Source: Sporomusa acidovorans
Lineage (GTDB): Bacteria; Bacillota; Negativicutes; Sporomusales; Sporomusaceae
Length of the DNA: 64,000 nt
Reading direction: 5' to 3'
Assembly (NCBI RefSeq): GCF_900101845.1
Contig: NZ_FNAM01000032.1
Span: 1-64,000 of the forward strand
Position 1 is the stretch's first letter; every line of letters starts with the position of its first letter. This document shows, piece after piece, positions 1 through 8,010 of the stretch. The position numbers were made by a program, and so were the translations under genes. A model generated the notes under the pieces. That model worked only from the letters and a program-made list of their open reading frames with translations, did no database searches and had not been told where the DNA came from.

Positions 1-175
1 GGCCATTATCGGCAGAGTATAACGGTGCAAAGGGTGCTTCATCAATCTGGCTGAAAACGTGTTCGTAAAATATGGGAGCCCAACTGGCCATTAAGCGTTT
101 TTGTTGACTGGGGTGTAAATGCTGGAAGTCATCAAACAAGCGTTCCTGAAGGTGTGAATTATTTTTGCGAAACAT
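1..175 (-). CDS. IS1182-like transposase, N-terminal part (runs off the window)
   Basis: The minus strand from the ATG at 175 reads an open frame of 58 codons to the window edge, beginning MFRKNNSHLQERLFDD and continuing with a WAPIFYEHVFSQID segment. This beginning resembles the N-terminus of IS1182-family DDE transposases as I remember them; the catalytic residues lie outside the window. The frame ends abruptly at the window edge, so length and integrity cannot be judged. The gene points away from the truncated kinase next to it, as expected if its upstream region is the end of the inserted element. Confidence 0.7.
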   Translation of the reverse strand, partial: MFRKNNSHLQERLFDDFQHLHPSQQKRLMASWAPIFYEHVFSQIDEAPFAPLYSADNG

Positions 176-341
176 TTATATTCGCTCACTTTCAAATATC
201 GTTATGTTTATAATAATAATATTCGACTTCAAGCAGAAAATCCCTGTTCGCAATACCTACAAAACCTTATTTCATAAGGGCTTTAGGTCATTTTCTCTCG
301 GCAACTGATACCCCTGTGCAGGGGGAGTTTTCGCAGTAGAA
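1..341 (-). mobile_element. End of an IS1182-like insertion sequence (outer boundary approximate)
   Basis: This covers the transposase start and its upstream region. The outer boundary is placed near 341 because the histidine kinase frame on the other side stays recognisable up to codons for LNT at 345-353 and then stops. A short palindrome with CCCCTG and CAGGGG arms lies at 311-324, close to the inferred end; it may be part of the terminal repeat or of the target. The other end and any target duplication are outside the window. Confidence 0.55.
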
Positions 342-1601
342 TCATGTATTCAAACAGTATTTTTTCAGTTCAACCCGTTTATCTTTGGCTAATAAGAGGT
401 ATTCGCTGATAATGGTATTAGCACGGTTCAGTTCTTCCATCATTAAAACCAAACGATTTTCATACTTATGTAACTCAGCCTCACGGACCATTATTTGCAA
501 ATAGCCGCAAACCGTTGTTAAAGGGTTGCGTATTTCATGGGCGACACTGGCAGCCATCGCTCCCGCCATATTCAGCTTGTCAACACGGGTGGCAAGGCGA
601 TCCAGTTCTTTACGGGCGGTGACATCCCGGATAATGCCGTCAAGGTAAAGCAAAATTCCTTTTTCGTCATAGTGGGGAACACACTTATTCTCAATCCATA
701 TTATATGGTTATCTTTGCGAATTAAACGCAGCGAAAGAGGCAAAGAACTATCTTCTCCCGTGGCGTTAATGAAAGCCTCATACGCAGGCAGATCATCAGG
801 ATGAATCAAACTACGCAGCAAGCCGGCATCGTCATAATATTCACCGGCACTATAGCCGGTGATGGGAAGTATGGACGGACTGATATACTCCAATTTAGGT
901 TCAGGTAAAAGCCGGTAACGGTAGATGATGTCTACCGCACCTTCCGTTAACAGCCGAAAGTAAGCTTCCCGCTCAAGCAAATCGGCGCGGGTTTTTTCAA
1001 AATACACAATTAACGTACCGGAGGCAATAACTAGCCGTAATATTCCGCCAATGGCGTAATTCGCGGAAGTTATCCAGGGCAATCCTAAACCGAGGGTATA
1101 AAGGGTGCTGGCGGTAAGCAGGCCCCAGAGGATAAAGGCATAGCCGGTAATGCGGTTGCCGATGCCCTTTATTTTTAAATCATAGATAAAAGAATGACCA
1201 GTAGTGATCAGGATTATGCCGGCGAACATGGCGGGAAAAGCGTGTTTAAACCAAAAGGGTAAATCCAGGAAAGCTGCGGTAATGCTGATTACTGTCACGG
1301 CAGTGGCACCGTACACCCACCAACGGTTAAACGGTCTGCCGACAAAAAGATATTGGCCCCACAGAAACAATAGGATTGTGCTGTTATACGTTATTTGAAA
1401 GATAATAAATCCGGTCAGCGATTGTTTCCATTCAAGCATCCCGGAGTCAAAAAGGACCAGCCGCACGGAAAAGGCGACCCAGGTTATGATCCAAATCCCC
1501 ATATAACGTTCGCGGTATAGAACGTAAAGATAACTGTAGACAAGAATCATACAAAACATTCCGGCTACCGCGCATAATATTGCCAAGCTCGCGTGATTCA
1601 C
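342..1601 (-). pseudogene. Membrane PAS histidine kinase, 3' end lost at the insertion element
   Basis: The product would be a membrane-bound sensor kinase. Residues 1-205 hold about seven hydrophobic segments (a 7TM-type input domain), residues 215-330 a PAS domain (IIYRYRLLPEPKLEYISPS, then FIR-type contacts ending GIIRDVT), and residues 340-400 a dimerisation/phosphoacceptor helix with the H box SVAHEIRNPLTTVCGYLQ. The frame stops at residue 419 with LNT, where the related kinase at 15819-17275 continues into its ATPase domain with LNTVIREVAPLL. The ATP-binding N, G1 and G2 boxes are therefore absent. The stop lies at the border of the insertion element, so truncation by insertion is the simple reading. 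The start is a GTG at 1601 with an AAGGTGA site. A truncated protein could still act as a receptor or dimerise, but cannot autophosphorylate alone. Confidence 0.85.
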
Positions 1602-1719
1602 GAAAGTTCACCTTATTTCAAACATTATTGATCGGTTCAAGCATTTAACAAACATTATTTTACTACTTCCCTTTGTAATAATTACTCGAAATGAGTAATA
1701 GCTTACCAAATTTATACAA

Positions 1720-1768
1720 AATAGAGACCCTTTATTCAAATGATGTATTTGAATAAAGGGTCTCTATT
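1720..1768. repeat. 22-bp perfect inverted repeat with 5-nt spacer
   Basis: The left arm 1720-1741 and right arm 1747-1768 are exact reverse complements around a GATGT centre. The repeat lies between two divergent genes, where no terminator is expected, and no U-run directly follows either arm. It could be a protein-binding palindrome, a very stable hairpin in a leader of the downstream plus-strand gene, or a miniature repeat. Confidence 0.85.
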
Positions 1769-1923
1769 GTCAAAAAAGATCATTTTTTCATGACACGATG
1801 ATAGGTAATGCAGCTTATTTCCTTAATTTTCAATCAAAGGAGGTGATTGACTTTGAAAACATAATGCCCTCTATTCGATCATCCGCTACAAAAAAACCGA
1901 AAAAAAGGAGCGAAAAAAAAATT

Positions 1924-3063
1924 ATGACAAACGTGGTTAGCTTATCTGACAAATCCATCACCATCGGAATTGCGACAACACCGCAAGAAAAAAAAGAAAT
2001 TTTCCGCTTTCGTTACCACATTTACGCAAAAGAAATTGGCCATCGGCTCGCATCCATTGACCATCGTAAAGAAATGCTATGTGATGAATTAGATGAAGGA
2101 GGAATACTGTTATATGTTAAGACAGAAACAAATTTGATCGGTACTTTGAGAGTGAATATTGGATATCTTCAAGACTTCCCTCCATATATAGTGCGTAATT
2201 TTTTATTGGACCGGTTTCAGAACTTTAATAGTTATAATGGCAGTCAACTCTATGCATATAATTCAAAAGGCATTATATCTTCAAACTACCGTCGCTCTGG
2301 AATACACCATTTGTTGGAAGAAATAAGTTACAAACTTTATTGTGATAACCACGTTCATTTTAGCTTCGGTAATTGCAATTCTTATTTGCTCCCCTTTCAT
2401 GAACGATACGGCTACCGACGCTACACACGCAATTGGGCCGACCCGGATTACGGCCTGCAAGTACCACTTGTCTTATTAATAGACGATATCGCATACTTGC
2501 AGACCGTAAGCTCCCCTATATTTAATGTGGCTTATAACAGAACCGTACCAAACGATCAAACCCGCAAATGGTTCTACCGGGAATTTCCCGAAGCTGCAAA
2601 AGTAATCAGCAACCGTGCGGTCACGGAAGATGTTTATTGGGCTTACCTGAGCAAATGTCTACAACATTCCCCTCATAAGGCAATTCCGGTACTCCACGGA
2701 ATTCCTGAATCGGCGGCCAAAAAGTTCGTCCACAGTTGCGGCGCAATTCTTAAATGCCACACCGGCGAGCCGATAATAACCTGCGGAGATTCCGGTAATG
2801 AACTGAATATTTTACTTGCCGGAAGACTGGAAACTTCGGATGGTAAATACATATTGCCAGGACAGTTTTTTGGCGAAGTCGGTTTAGTTAATCGTACTAA
2901 GCATATATTAAATGTTTTGGCAAGCACCGATGTAAAAATTCTTGTTTTGTCTTTCCAATATTTTAAAAAATTCAGTTATACTTACCCTGATATTTCCCGT
3001 AAGATTTTACAAAACTTAGCGGCAACAGGTAGCCTTAAATCCCGGACAAGTTCGTCGTTTTAG
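1924..3063 (+). CDS. GNAT/autoinducer-synthase-like N-acyltransferase fused to a cyclic-nucleotide-binding-like domain
   Basis: The N-terminal half (about residues 10-230 from the chosen start) has the look of the FeeM/LuxI-like branch of the GNAT fold: FRFRYHIYAKEIG, then an acidic CDELDEGG turn, then LIGTLRVNIG, and a later FHERYGYRRY. The C-terminal part (about residues 265-365) resembles a cNMP-binding beta barrel, with LNILLAGRLE and PGQFFGEVGL; the phosphate-binding arginine expected after the GE motif is not obvious, so the ligand may differ. Function is inferred: acyl transfer to an amine gated by a small ligand. The ATG at 1924 has an AAGGAG 13 bases upstream; an open frame extends back to 1798, and a stronger AAAGGAGGTGA at 1836-1846 precedes a TTG whose frame closes after three codons, so a leader peptide or a longer N-terminus is possible. 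Confidence 0.65.
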   Translation: MTNVVSLSDKSITIGIATTPQEKKEIFRFRYHIYAKEIGHRLASIDHRKEMLCDELDEGGILLYVKTETNLIGTLRVNIGYLQDFPPYIVRNFLLDRFQNFNSYNGSQLYAYNSKGIISSNYRRSGIHHLLEEISYKLYCDNHVHFSFGNCNSYLLPFHERYGYRRYTRNWADPDYGLQVPLVLLIDDIAYLQTVSSPIFNVAYNRTVPNDQTRKWFYREFPEAAKVISNRAVTEDVYWAYLSKCLQHSPHKAIPVLHGIPESAAKKFVHSCGAILKCHTGEPIITCGDSGNELNILLAGRLETSDGKYILPGQFFGEVGLVNRTKHILNVLASTDVKILVLSFQYFKKFSYTYPDISRKILQNLAATGSLKSRTSSSF

Positions 3064-3116
3064 GTTTTCGTTCCTTACTTCTATACATGTAAATTGCCGC
3101 TTTAAGAAAACTGAAA

Positions 3117-3146
3117 AATCCGGTTGATTTTTGAGCCGGGTTTTTC
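3117..3146 (+). terminator. Rho-independent terminator after the acyltransferase fusion
   Basis: Arms 3117-3125 and 3134-3142 pair over nine positions with two G-U pairs, followed by a T-run. It lies 53 bases after the stop codon at 3063. Confidence 0.65.
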
Positions 3147-3157
3147 TCTGAATCTGT

Positions 3158-3425
3158 GAGTCAAGGGACGGCAGACCGTGGGAAAAACATCATTACTATT
3201 TCATTGCAAACAGTGCTCTTCAACAGAAATTAAAAATCATTTGCCAATTAATAATAAGGAAGTATAAGAAACGAACAACTAGCCTTGTTATGTTAAGGCT
3301 AGTTGCTCGTTTTTTATAGTTTAATATGACTATTGGTTGGTCAGATGGCTATCAGCTTGGGTTGACCAAACTCTCTTTACCGTTAAACGAATTAGGGTTT
3401 CACACGGTCTGCCGTCACTTGACTC
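3158..3425. repeat. 23-bp inverted pair flanking a hairpin
   Basis: The 23 bases at 3158-3180 and the reverse complement of 3403-3425 differ at one position; both contain GACGGCAGACCGTG. They bracket 222 bases that contain the hairpin at 3269-3312 and no convincing gene. This may be a small non-autonomous mobile element or a pair of dispersed repeats. Confidence 0.6.
3269..3316 (+). terminator. Long hairpin with T-run, terminator-like
   Basis: Arms 3269-3286 and 3295-3312 pair over 18 bases with one G-U pair in the plus-strand RNA, and a T-run follows. It is about 200 bases after the nearest plus-strand gene, which already has a terminator, so it may serve a transcript within the 23-bp inverted pair. 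Confidence 0.55.
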
Positions 3426-3663
3426 TTCACTCACACTGCATTCTTCGGACTTTTTTTCTCGAACATTCGTGGGAATATAAAGTTCTTTATGATTTTGCCA
3501 ATGCCGTCCACTATGCGTCTGATGCGGCAACAGACTGGGCCAGAATCGGTTAATTCAAACAGAATCTGATTAATGTATCTTAACCCCCTTAAGTCAAACA
3601 CTCCAAAGCAAGGATTTGGAGCTAATATCCAGTTCAATTTTAATCGTAAATTTTTTCTAAAAA

Positions 3664-3719
3664 TAAAAGACAATTGAAATCTCCAAGCAAACTCTTGCTT
3701 GGATTTCAATTGTCTTTTA
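3664..3719 (-). terminator. Terminator of the riboswitch/arsAB/LtaS-like operon
   Basis: Arms 3664-3690 and 3695-3719 pair almost completely, with a 2-nt bulge, and the minus-strand RNA continues into a U-rich tract. It lies about 70 bases after the stop of the LtaS-like gene. Confidence 0.75.
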
Positions 3720-3787
3720 CTAATAGTTAGAAAATATATATGTCTGGCGGCAGCTGCCGCTGATACTGAATGTCCCATATGCTCCAG

Positions 3788-5590
3788 CTAACGCTTACCA
3801 TAGTAACTGCTGCAAATAATTTTATCGGCTACTTCCCAGCCTTGCACAACGTGTGCCTGTTCCCTCTCGTCTGCCACCTGTCCCATTAACTGTCCGTCAG
3901 TTAGTACAGCAAAATCCTTGCCTGTATTAAGCAGGTTTCTGCCTATCGCCGTATGACCGTACTCCTGTTCATCAATTCCCATGAGATAGGCAACTGTCGG
4001 CAAAATATCGATCTGGCCGCCACTTGTCATAATTCCCTGACCGGTTAAACCTTTCTGGTAAATAAGGAACGGTACCTTATGGTGGTTATCCTGCCACCAG
4101 GTATCGGCTGGCGTGATAGCATTTATTTCCTGGGAATAAAATCTATGTACCCCGGTATGATCGCCATAAATGACAATGACGGTGTTATCCAGCAAATTTC
4201 CCTGGTCAAGCAAAGCAAGAAAATTGCCGATTTGCCGGTCGGTATAGTGCACCGTATGAAAACTCCTGCCTAACATCGTACCGGCAAACTTTTCGTCAGG
4301 TTCCAGTTCTTTATACTCGTCCGGCAATTCGAAGGTCGTGTGGTTTGTGAGTGTGATCATGAAGGCCAGGAAAGGCCGATTCCGCTCTTGAAGGATAGGC
4401 GCCACCTGCCGAAAAAATGAGCCGTCGCTTAATCCTAAGCCAATTCGCTCCTCCATAAGAAAATTGGAGGAATCCAGACACAGTTGATAACCAATTGACT
4501 CCATGTTGTACTGCCAATTCCAGTAGGACTTATTATCAGGATGAATGGCCAGTGTCGTATAGCCCCGCTTGGCCATCAGCTTAGGCAGCGAATTATAGGT
4601 GTTATTGGGATAACGGAAGTACTCGGTTCCCCGGCGCAGCGGATAAATAGACGTATTGGCCATAAATTCGGCATCGGCGGTCGTACCGTTGCTGACCTGT
4701 TCATAAAAATTAGGAAAATAAAGACTGTTCTTCAGTAAACGGTTCAAATTCGGTGTAATCTCTTTACCGCCTAGCGAATTTTTTAAGTAAAAGCTCTCTA
4801 AGGACTCCACCTGAATGAAAATGAGGTTCTGCCCGGCAAACATCCCTTTATATTCGTTGTCCGGACGCATTTCCCTATTTTCTCTATACCAGGCTGCGAT
4901 TGCTTCTTTTTCAGAATCAGTCAGTATGAGCGGTCTGGAGTCAGCTACATAATTATAAACATCAAAAAGATGATAACCCAGCGGCGACAAGCCGGTAACC
5001 GTCTGGCTGGGAGCCCAGCACACCGTAAACAAATACTGTCTTTGGCCACGTTCAGCCGACAAATCAAATACATAATGGGCATAAAACAAATAACAAACTG
5101 CAAGACCGAGCAGGCAACCGGCCAGCCGCCTGCCTGTCGCCGGCTGCTCACACCGCCGGTGAGCCAGTCCGGCCAAAACCAACAGAACAGGAATATCCCC
5201 AAATAGCAGAATGTCCTCTTCCCGGGCCATAGACAAAATACTGCCGCCTAAGTTGGTCAAATTAGCCGTCTGGCTTAACACATGCAAAGAAAGAAAAGTA
5301 CCAAAAGCCCGAAAATGCCACAGGTCAAACAAAAAGAGGACAGACAGCAAGCAATTTCCCAACAGCAGGAGCCAGAAACGGCACCGACCGGTTAACAGCA
5401 AAACCAAAGAAAGCGGCATAATAAGAAAAGCCAGGTAAACATTGTAGGTCGGCACAATGGACCATACATCCCCGCAAGCGGCTTTAAAAAATTCGGTATA
5501 GTTTACGACACCGACTAAAAGGACGGATTTAAATACCAAGGCACTTAATGTACCCAGCCATACTAGCCAAAATTCATGTACTTTTGCCAT
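3788..5590 (-). CDS. LtaS/OpgB-like membrane phosphoglycerol transferase-type sulfatase
   Basis: The protein has about five N-terminal membrane segments (residues 8-30, 50-68, 72-90, 128-142, 157-175) and an extracytoplasmic sulfatase-fold domain from about residue 250. Visible catalytic features match the lipoteichoic acid synthase family: VESLE at 261-265 (metal-binding Glu262), NGTTADAEF at 301-309 (nucleophile by alignment Thr304), and YGDHTG further on (Asp-His metal ligands). The family moves glycerol phosphate from phosphatidylglycerol to a polymer or glycan. Classical lipoteichoic acid is not expected in a diderm Negativicute, so an envelope glycan or lipid acceptor is more likely. 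The gene follows the second CobT-like gene by 6 bases and is probably cotranscribed with it under the cobalamin riboswitch, which is an odd pairing. Confidence 0.85.
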   Translation of the reverse strand: MAKVHEFWLVWLGTLSALVFKSVLLVGVVNYTEFFKAACGDVWSIVPTYNVYLAFLIMPLSLVLLLTGRCRFWLLLLGNCLLSVLFLFDLWHFRAFGTFLSLHVLSQTANLTNLGGSILSMAREEDILLFGDIPVLLVLAGLAHRRCEQPATGRRLAGCLLGLAVCYLFYAHYVFDLSAERGQRQYLFTVCWAPSQTVTGLSPLGYHLFDVYNYVADSRPLILTDSEKEAIAAWYRENREMRPDNEYKGMFAGQNLIFIQVESLESFYLKNSLGGKEITPNLNRLLKNSLYFPNFYEQVSNGTTADAEFMANTSIYPLRRGTEYFRYPNNTYNSLPKLMAKRGYTTLAIHPDNKSYWNWQYNMESIGYQLCLDSSNFLMEERIGLGLSDGSFFRQVAPILQERNRPFLAFMITLTNHTTFELPDEYKELEPDEKFAGTMLGRSFHTVHYTDRQIGNFLALLDQGNLLDNTVIVIYGDHTGVHRFYSQEINAITPADTWWQDNHHKVPFLIYQKGLTGQGIMTSGGQIDILPTVAYLMGIDEQEYGHTAIGRNLLNTGKDFAVLTDGQLMGQVADEREQAHVVQGWEVADKIICSSYYGKR

Positions 5591-5596
5591 AGTCGA

Positions 5597-6649
5597 TCAA
5601 TCCCGAACATCTTTACTTTGCCGCAAAGCCCCCGGTCCGTCCTGCGCTACGGCAACTTCAGCCTCGCCGAAAGTTTTCATATCATTCAGCATATGAAGGG
5701 TTGCATGAATAATGGACATTCCCAGCGCCGCCCCTGTCCCTTCTCCCAGATTCATTTTGAGTTGAAGATAGGCCGGTATAGCCAGAAGCTGCAGGGCCGT
5801 TTGATGAGCCGGTTCCTCGGCAAAGTGTGACCCCAGCAAATATGGTGTAACATTGGGCGCCAGCTTCACAGCCAGCAGCGCTGCAGCCGTTGTCGCCATT
5901 CCATCCAATATGACAGCCGCCCTGCCGGCAGCCGCCCCCAGAATAACGCCAACCAGCCCGGCAATGTCCAGACCGCCCACTTTGGTTAAGACAGCAAGAG
6001 GATCAGCTGCATCCGGACAATTAACGTCCTGTATTTTTTTCACAAGCGCCGCTTCCTGCGCCGTCAAACCAGGCAGTGTCCCGTCATAATAGCAGGCGAC
6101 AACCGCCAGAGCGGCAATCAGGCCGCCTGTTCCAGTTTCACCCAAACCAATCACTTGGCAGCCGTGTGCCAGTTCCGACCGGACTACTTTTATCCCTGCC
6201 TCAATTGCCTTTACCGCCTGCTCGCGTGTCATCGCCGGCCCCTTGCTGCTGTCGTTGCTGCCATACGCCAGTTTTTCATGGCAGATCAACGGCGACTGCG
6301 GCAAATCGGCAGCAATGCCAATATCCACCATAACGGTCCTGGCCTGAACATGTCCGGCAAACACCTGAATTGGTGCCTTTCCCTGGCAGAAGGCGGCTAA
6401 ACGGGCACACGTTGTCTCCTGTGGTTGACTATAAGCAGTTGCCACACCATGATCGGCAGCCATAATAATAATACTTTTTCTTAGAGTGCGCGGCCGGGGA
6501 TCGCCGGTAATTCCCGCAAGTTTACAGGCAATCTGTTCAAAAGAAAGAAGACTGTTTAAAGGCTTGGTCAGATTATCCACTCTAAGCCGGCATTTTTCCA
6601 TAGCTATGCTGTCCAGTGGTCTTATGGCTGCAATGTACTCTTCAAACAT
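5597..6649 (-). CDS. arsB: CobT-family phosphoribosyltransferase, second subunit (ArsB-like)
   Basis: This is a homologue of nicotinate-nucleotide:dimethylbenzimidazole phosphoribosyltransferase (CobT), which makes the alpha-ribotide lower ligand of cobamides. It keeps AADHGVA near residue 71 and the LGEGTGA segment that holds the catalytic glutamate in CobT, but where CobT has a GEMGIGNTT phosphate-binding loop this protein has GETGTGGL. The preceding gene keeps the normal loop. Paired CobT homologues of this sort form the ArsAB heterodimer of Sporomusa ovata, which activates phenol and p-cresol for phenolic cobamides; assignment to ArsB is by order and by the degenerate loop. The ATG at 6649 overlaps the end of the preceding gene by 8 bases, implying translational coupling. 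Confidence 0.7.
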   Translation of the reverse strand: MFEEYIAAIRPLDSIAMEKCRLRVDNLTKPLNSLLSFEQIACKLAGITGDPRPRTLRKSIIIMAADHGVATAYSQPQETTCARLAAFCQGKAPIQVFAGHVQARTVMVDIGIAADLPQSPLICHEKLAYGSNDSSKGPAMTREQAVKAIEAGIKVVRSELAHGCQVIGLGETGTGGLIAALAVVACYYDGTLPGLTAQEAALVKKIQDVNCPDAADPLAVLTKVGGLDIAGLVGVILGAAAGRAAVILDGMATTAAALLAVKLAPNVTPYLLGSHFAEEPAHQTALQLLAIPAYLQLKMNLGEGTGAALGMSIIHATLHMLNDMKTFGEAEVAVAQDGPGALRQSKDVRD

Positions 6650-7682
6650 CGGCTTTGCCTCCCAGATTATTTAACAACTTAATAACTAGATAAAGCATGT
6701 CCACCACCATCGAAGCACCAATGCCTTCTCCCAGCCTGACTCCTAACTCCAGGCACGCTTCCAAGTGGAGCTGGCGTAATGCAATAATATGGGCCGGTTC
6801 ACCGGATAAGTGTGATGCAAACATATACTCTTGGCAGAGAGGGTGAATCGCATTGGCGATCAAAGCCGCTGCCGTCGTGTTAAGCCCGTCGATAACCACA
6901 GGACAGCGATTGGCTGCCGAACCAAGAATGACACCGGCTAGTGCGCCTAACTCAAAACCGCCGACCTTGGCCAGGACATCAAGTCCGTCGGCAGGGTTTG
7001 GCTGATTGACAGCTAAGGCTTGGCCGACAATGTTGATTTTAGCCTGCAGCCTGCTGTCCGATATTCCGGTACCCCGTCCGGTGACTTTTTCGGGTGACAG
7101 CCCGGTAAAGGCGCCGACAATAGTTGCGCTGGCGGTTGTATTGCCAATACCCATTTCGCCCAGACAAAAGCAACGATATCCGTGCTTCACCCGGTCATTG
7201 ACAATTTCGATTCCCGTCTCGACGGCTTGTACGGCCTGCTCCCGGGTCATCGCCGGACCTTGGGTAAAATCCTGTGTGCCATAAGCAATCTTTCTATGCC
7301 ATAATCCCGGAACATGCGATAAATCTCCTGCCACGCCCATATCAACCACAACCATGTCCGCTCCGCAGAAATTGGCAAATGCATTGGCACTGGCTCCTTT
7401 CGAAACCAGGTAATTCACGGTCATATGAATTGTGGTCTCGATTGGGTAAGCGCTGACTAGACGTCTGGCTACGCCGTGATCGGCTGAAGCCACTACCGTA
7501 CACGGTTTGGGCAACATAGGATTCAGCTCGCCTGTTATGCCCGCGTATTGCTCAACCATGTCTTCCAACCGCCCCAGGCTGCCTGTTGACTGTAGCACGT
7601 TCGCCAACCTGGCTCTCACCTGTTCTTTTACTGCGGCATCTGAAGCCGCGATTTTGGCTAATGTTTCCTGCAGTAAAGTCAT
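6642..7682 (-). CDS. arsA: CobT-family phosphoribosyltransferase, first subunit (ArsA-like)
   Basis: This is a full-length CobT homologue of 346 residues with SADHGVARR, the phosphate-binding loop GEMGIGNTTAS, and LGEGIGAS with the catalytic-base glutamate near the C-terminus. The reaction is transfer of phosphoribose from nicotinate mononucleotide to a lower-ligand base, giving an alpha-ribotide. It is the first gene after a cobalamin riboswitch and overlaps a second, diverged CobT homologue, which fits the heterodimeric ArsAB of Sporomusa ovata rather than a simple CobT. If it works alone it would be an ordinary CobT. Start: ATG at 7682 preceded by AGGGGG. No other cobamide-synthesis gene is in the window; the product would serve the adenosylcobalamin-dependent EutBC encoded 20 kb away. 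Confidence 0.75.
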   Translation of the reverse strand: MTLLQETLAKIAASDAAVKEQVRARLANVLQSTGSLGRLEDMVEQYAGITGELNPMLPKPCTVVASADHGVARRLVSAYPIETTIHMTVNYLVSKGASANAFANFCGADMVVVDMGVAGDLSHVPGLWHRKIAYGTQDFTQGPAMTREQAVQAVETGIEIVNDRVKHGYRCFCLGEMGIGNTTASATIVGAFTGLSPEKVTGRGTGISDSRLQAKINIVGQALAVNQPNPADGLDVLAKVGGFELGALAGVILGSAANRCPVVIDGLNTTAAALIANAIHPLCQEYMFASHLSGEPAHIIALRQLHLEACLELGVRLGEGIGASMVVDMLYLVIKLLNNLGGKADV

Positions 7683-7717
7683 AATACCCCCTGTTATTGC
7701 TTTTCGATAATTAAAAG

Positions 7718-7750
7718 TAAAAGGCTTTTTTGGTTACCCAAAAAAGCCCT
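7718..7750 (-). terminator. Riboswitch expression-platform terminator
   Basis: On the minus strand a GGC-T-run-GG arm pairs with a CC-A-run-GCC arm around a GTAA loop and is followed by a U-rich tract. It lies between the cobalamin aptamer and the first CobT-like gene, where a transcription-attenuating terminator would sit. Confidence 0.65.
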
Positions 7751-7774
7751 CTTGTCCATGAAGGATGGTATTGT

Positions 7775-7956
7775 GGTATAAGGCAGGTCTCCTGGCTCCC
7801 GGTTCATTGATACTTACGCCTTCCCCTTGACGAGTGGCCGTGTAAGATCTCCGCGGTACAGTGGCGGGCCCGCGCCTATGTAGGAATATAATGAATCCCT
7901 ACTCAGACTTCCCTATTCTCCCCCTGAGGGGCACCTTATCCGTCATCTATGCTATT
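7775..7956 (-). promoter_or_regulatory. Cobalamin (B12) riboswitch
   Basis: The minus strand has the features of the cobalamin aptamer in order: AAGGTGCCCCTCAGGGG near 7920-7940, GGGAAGT with a nearby pairing partner, the core GCCACTG at about 7859-7865, and a closing GGAGACCTGCC near 7782-7792. Base pairing of the last element with the first closes the structure. The element precedes two CobT-like genes, so cobalamin probably represses lower-ligand activation and the LtaS-like gene together. Confidence 0.93.
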
Positions 7957-8010
7957 CCAAGGATATTATATCAAAGGGCCGCGAAAACCGTCAACGGCCA
8001 ATTCTCTGCA

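Noticed and set aside
3431-3778. Minus-strand open frame of 115 codons downstream of the LtaS-like gene
   Set aside because: It runs through the terminator hairpin and has no ribosome-binding site or recognisable domain.
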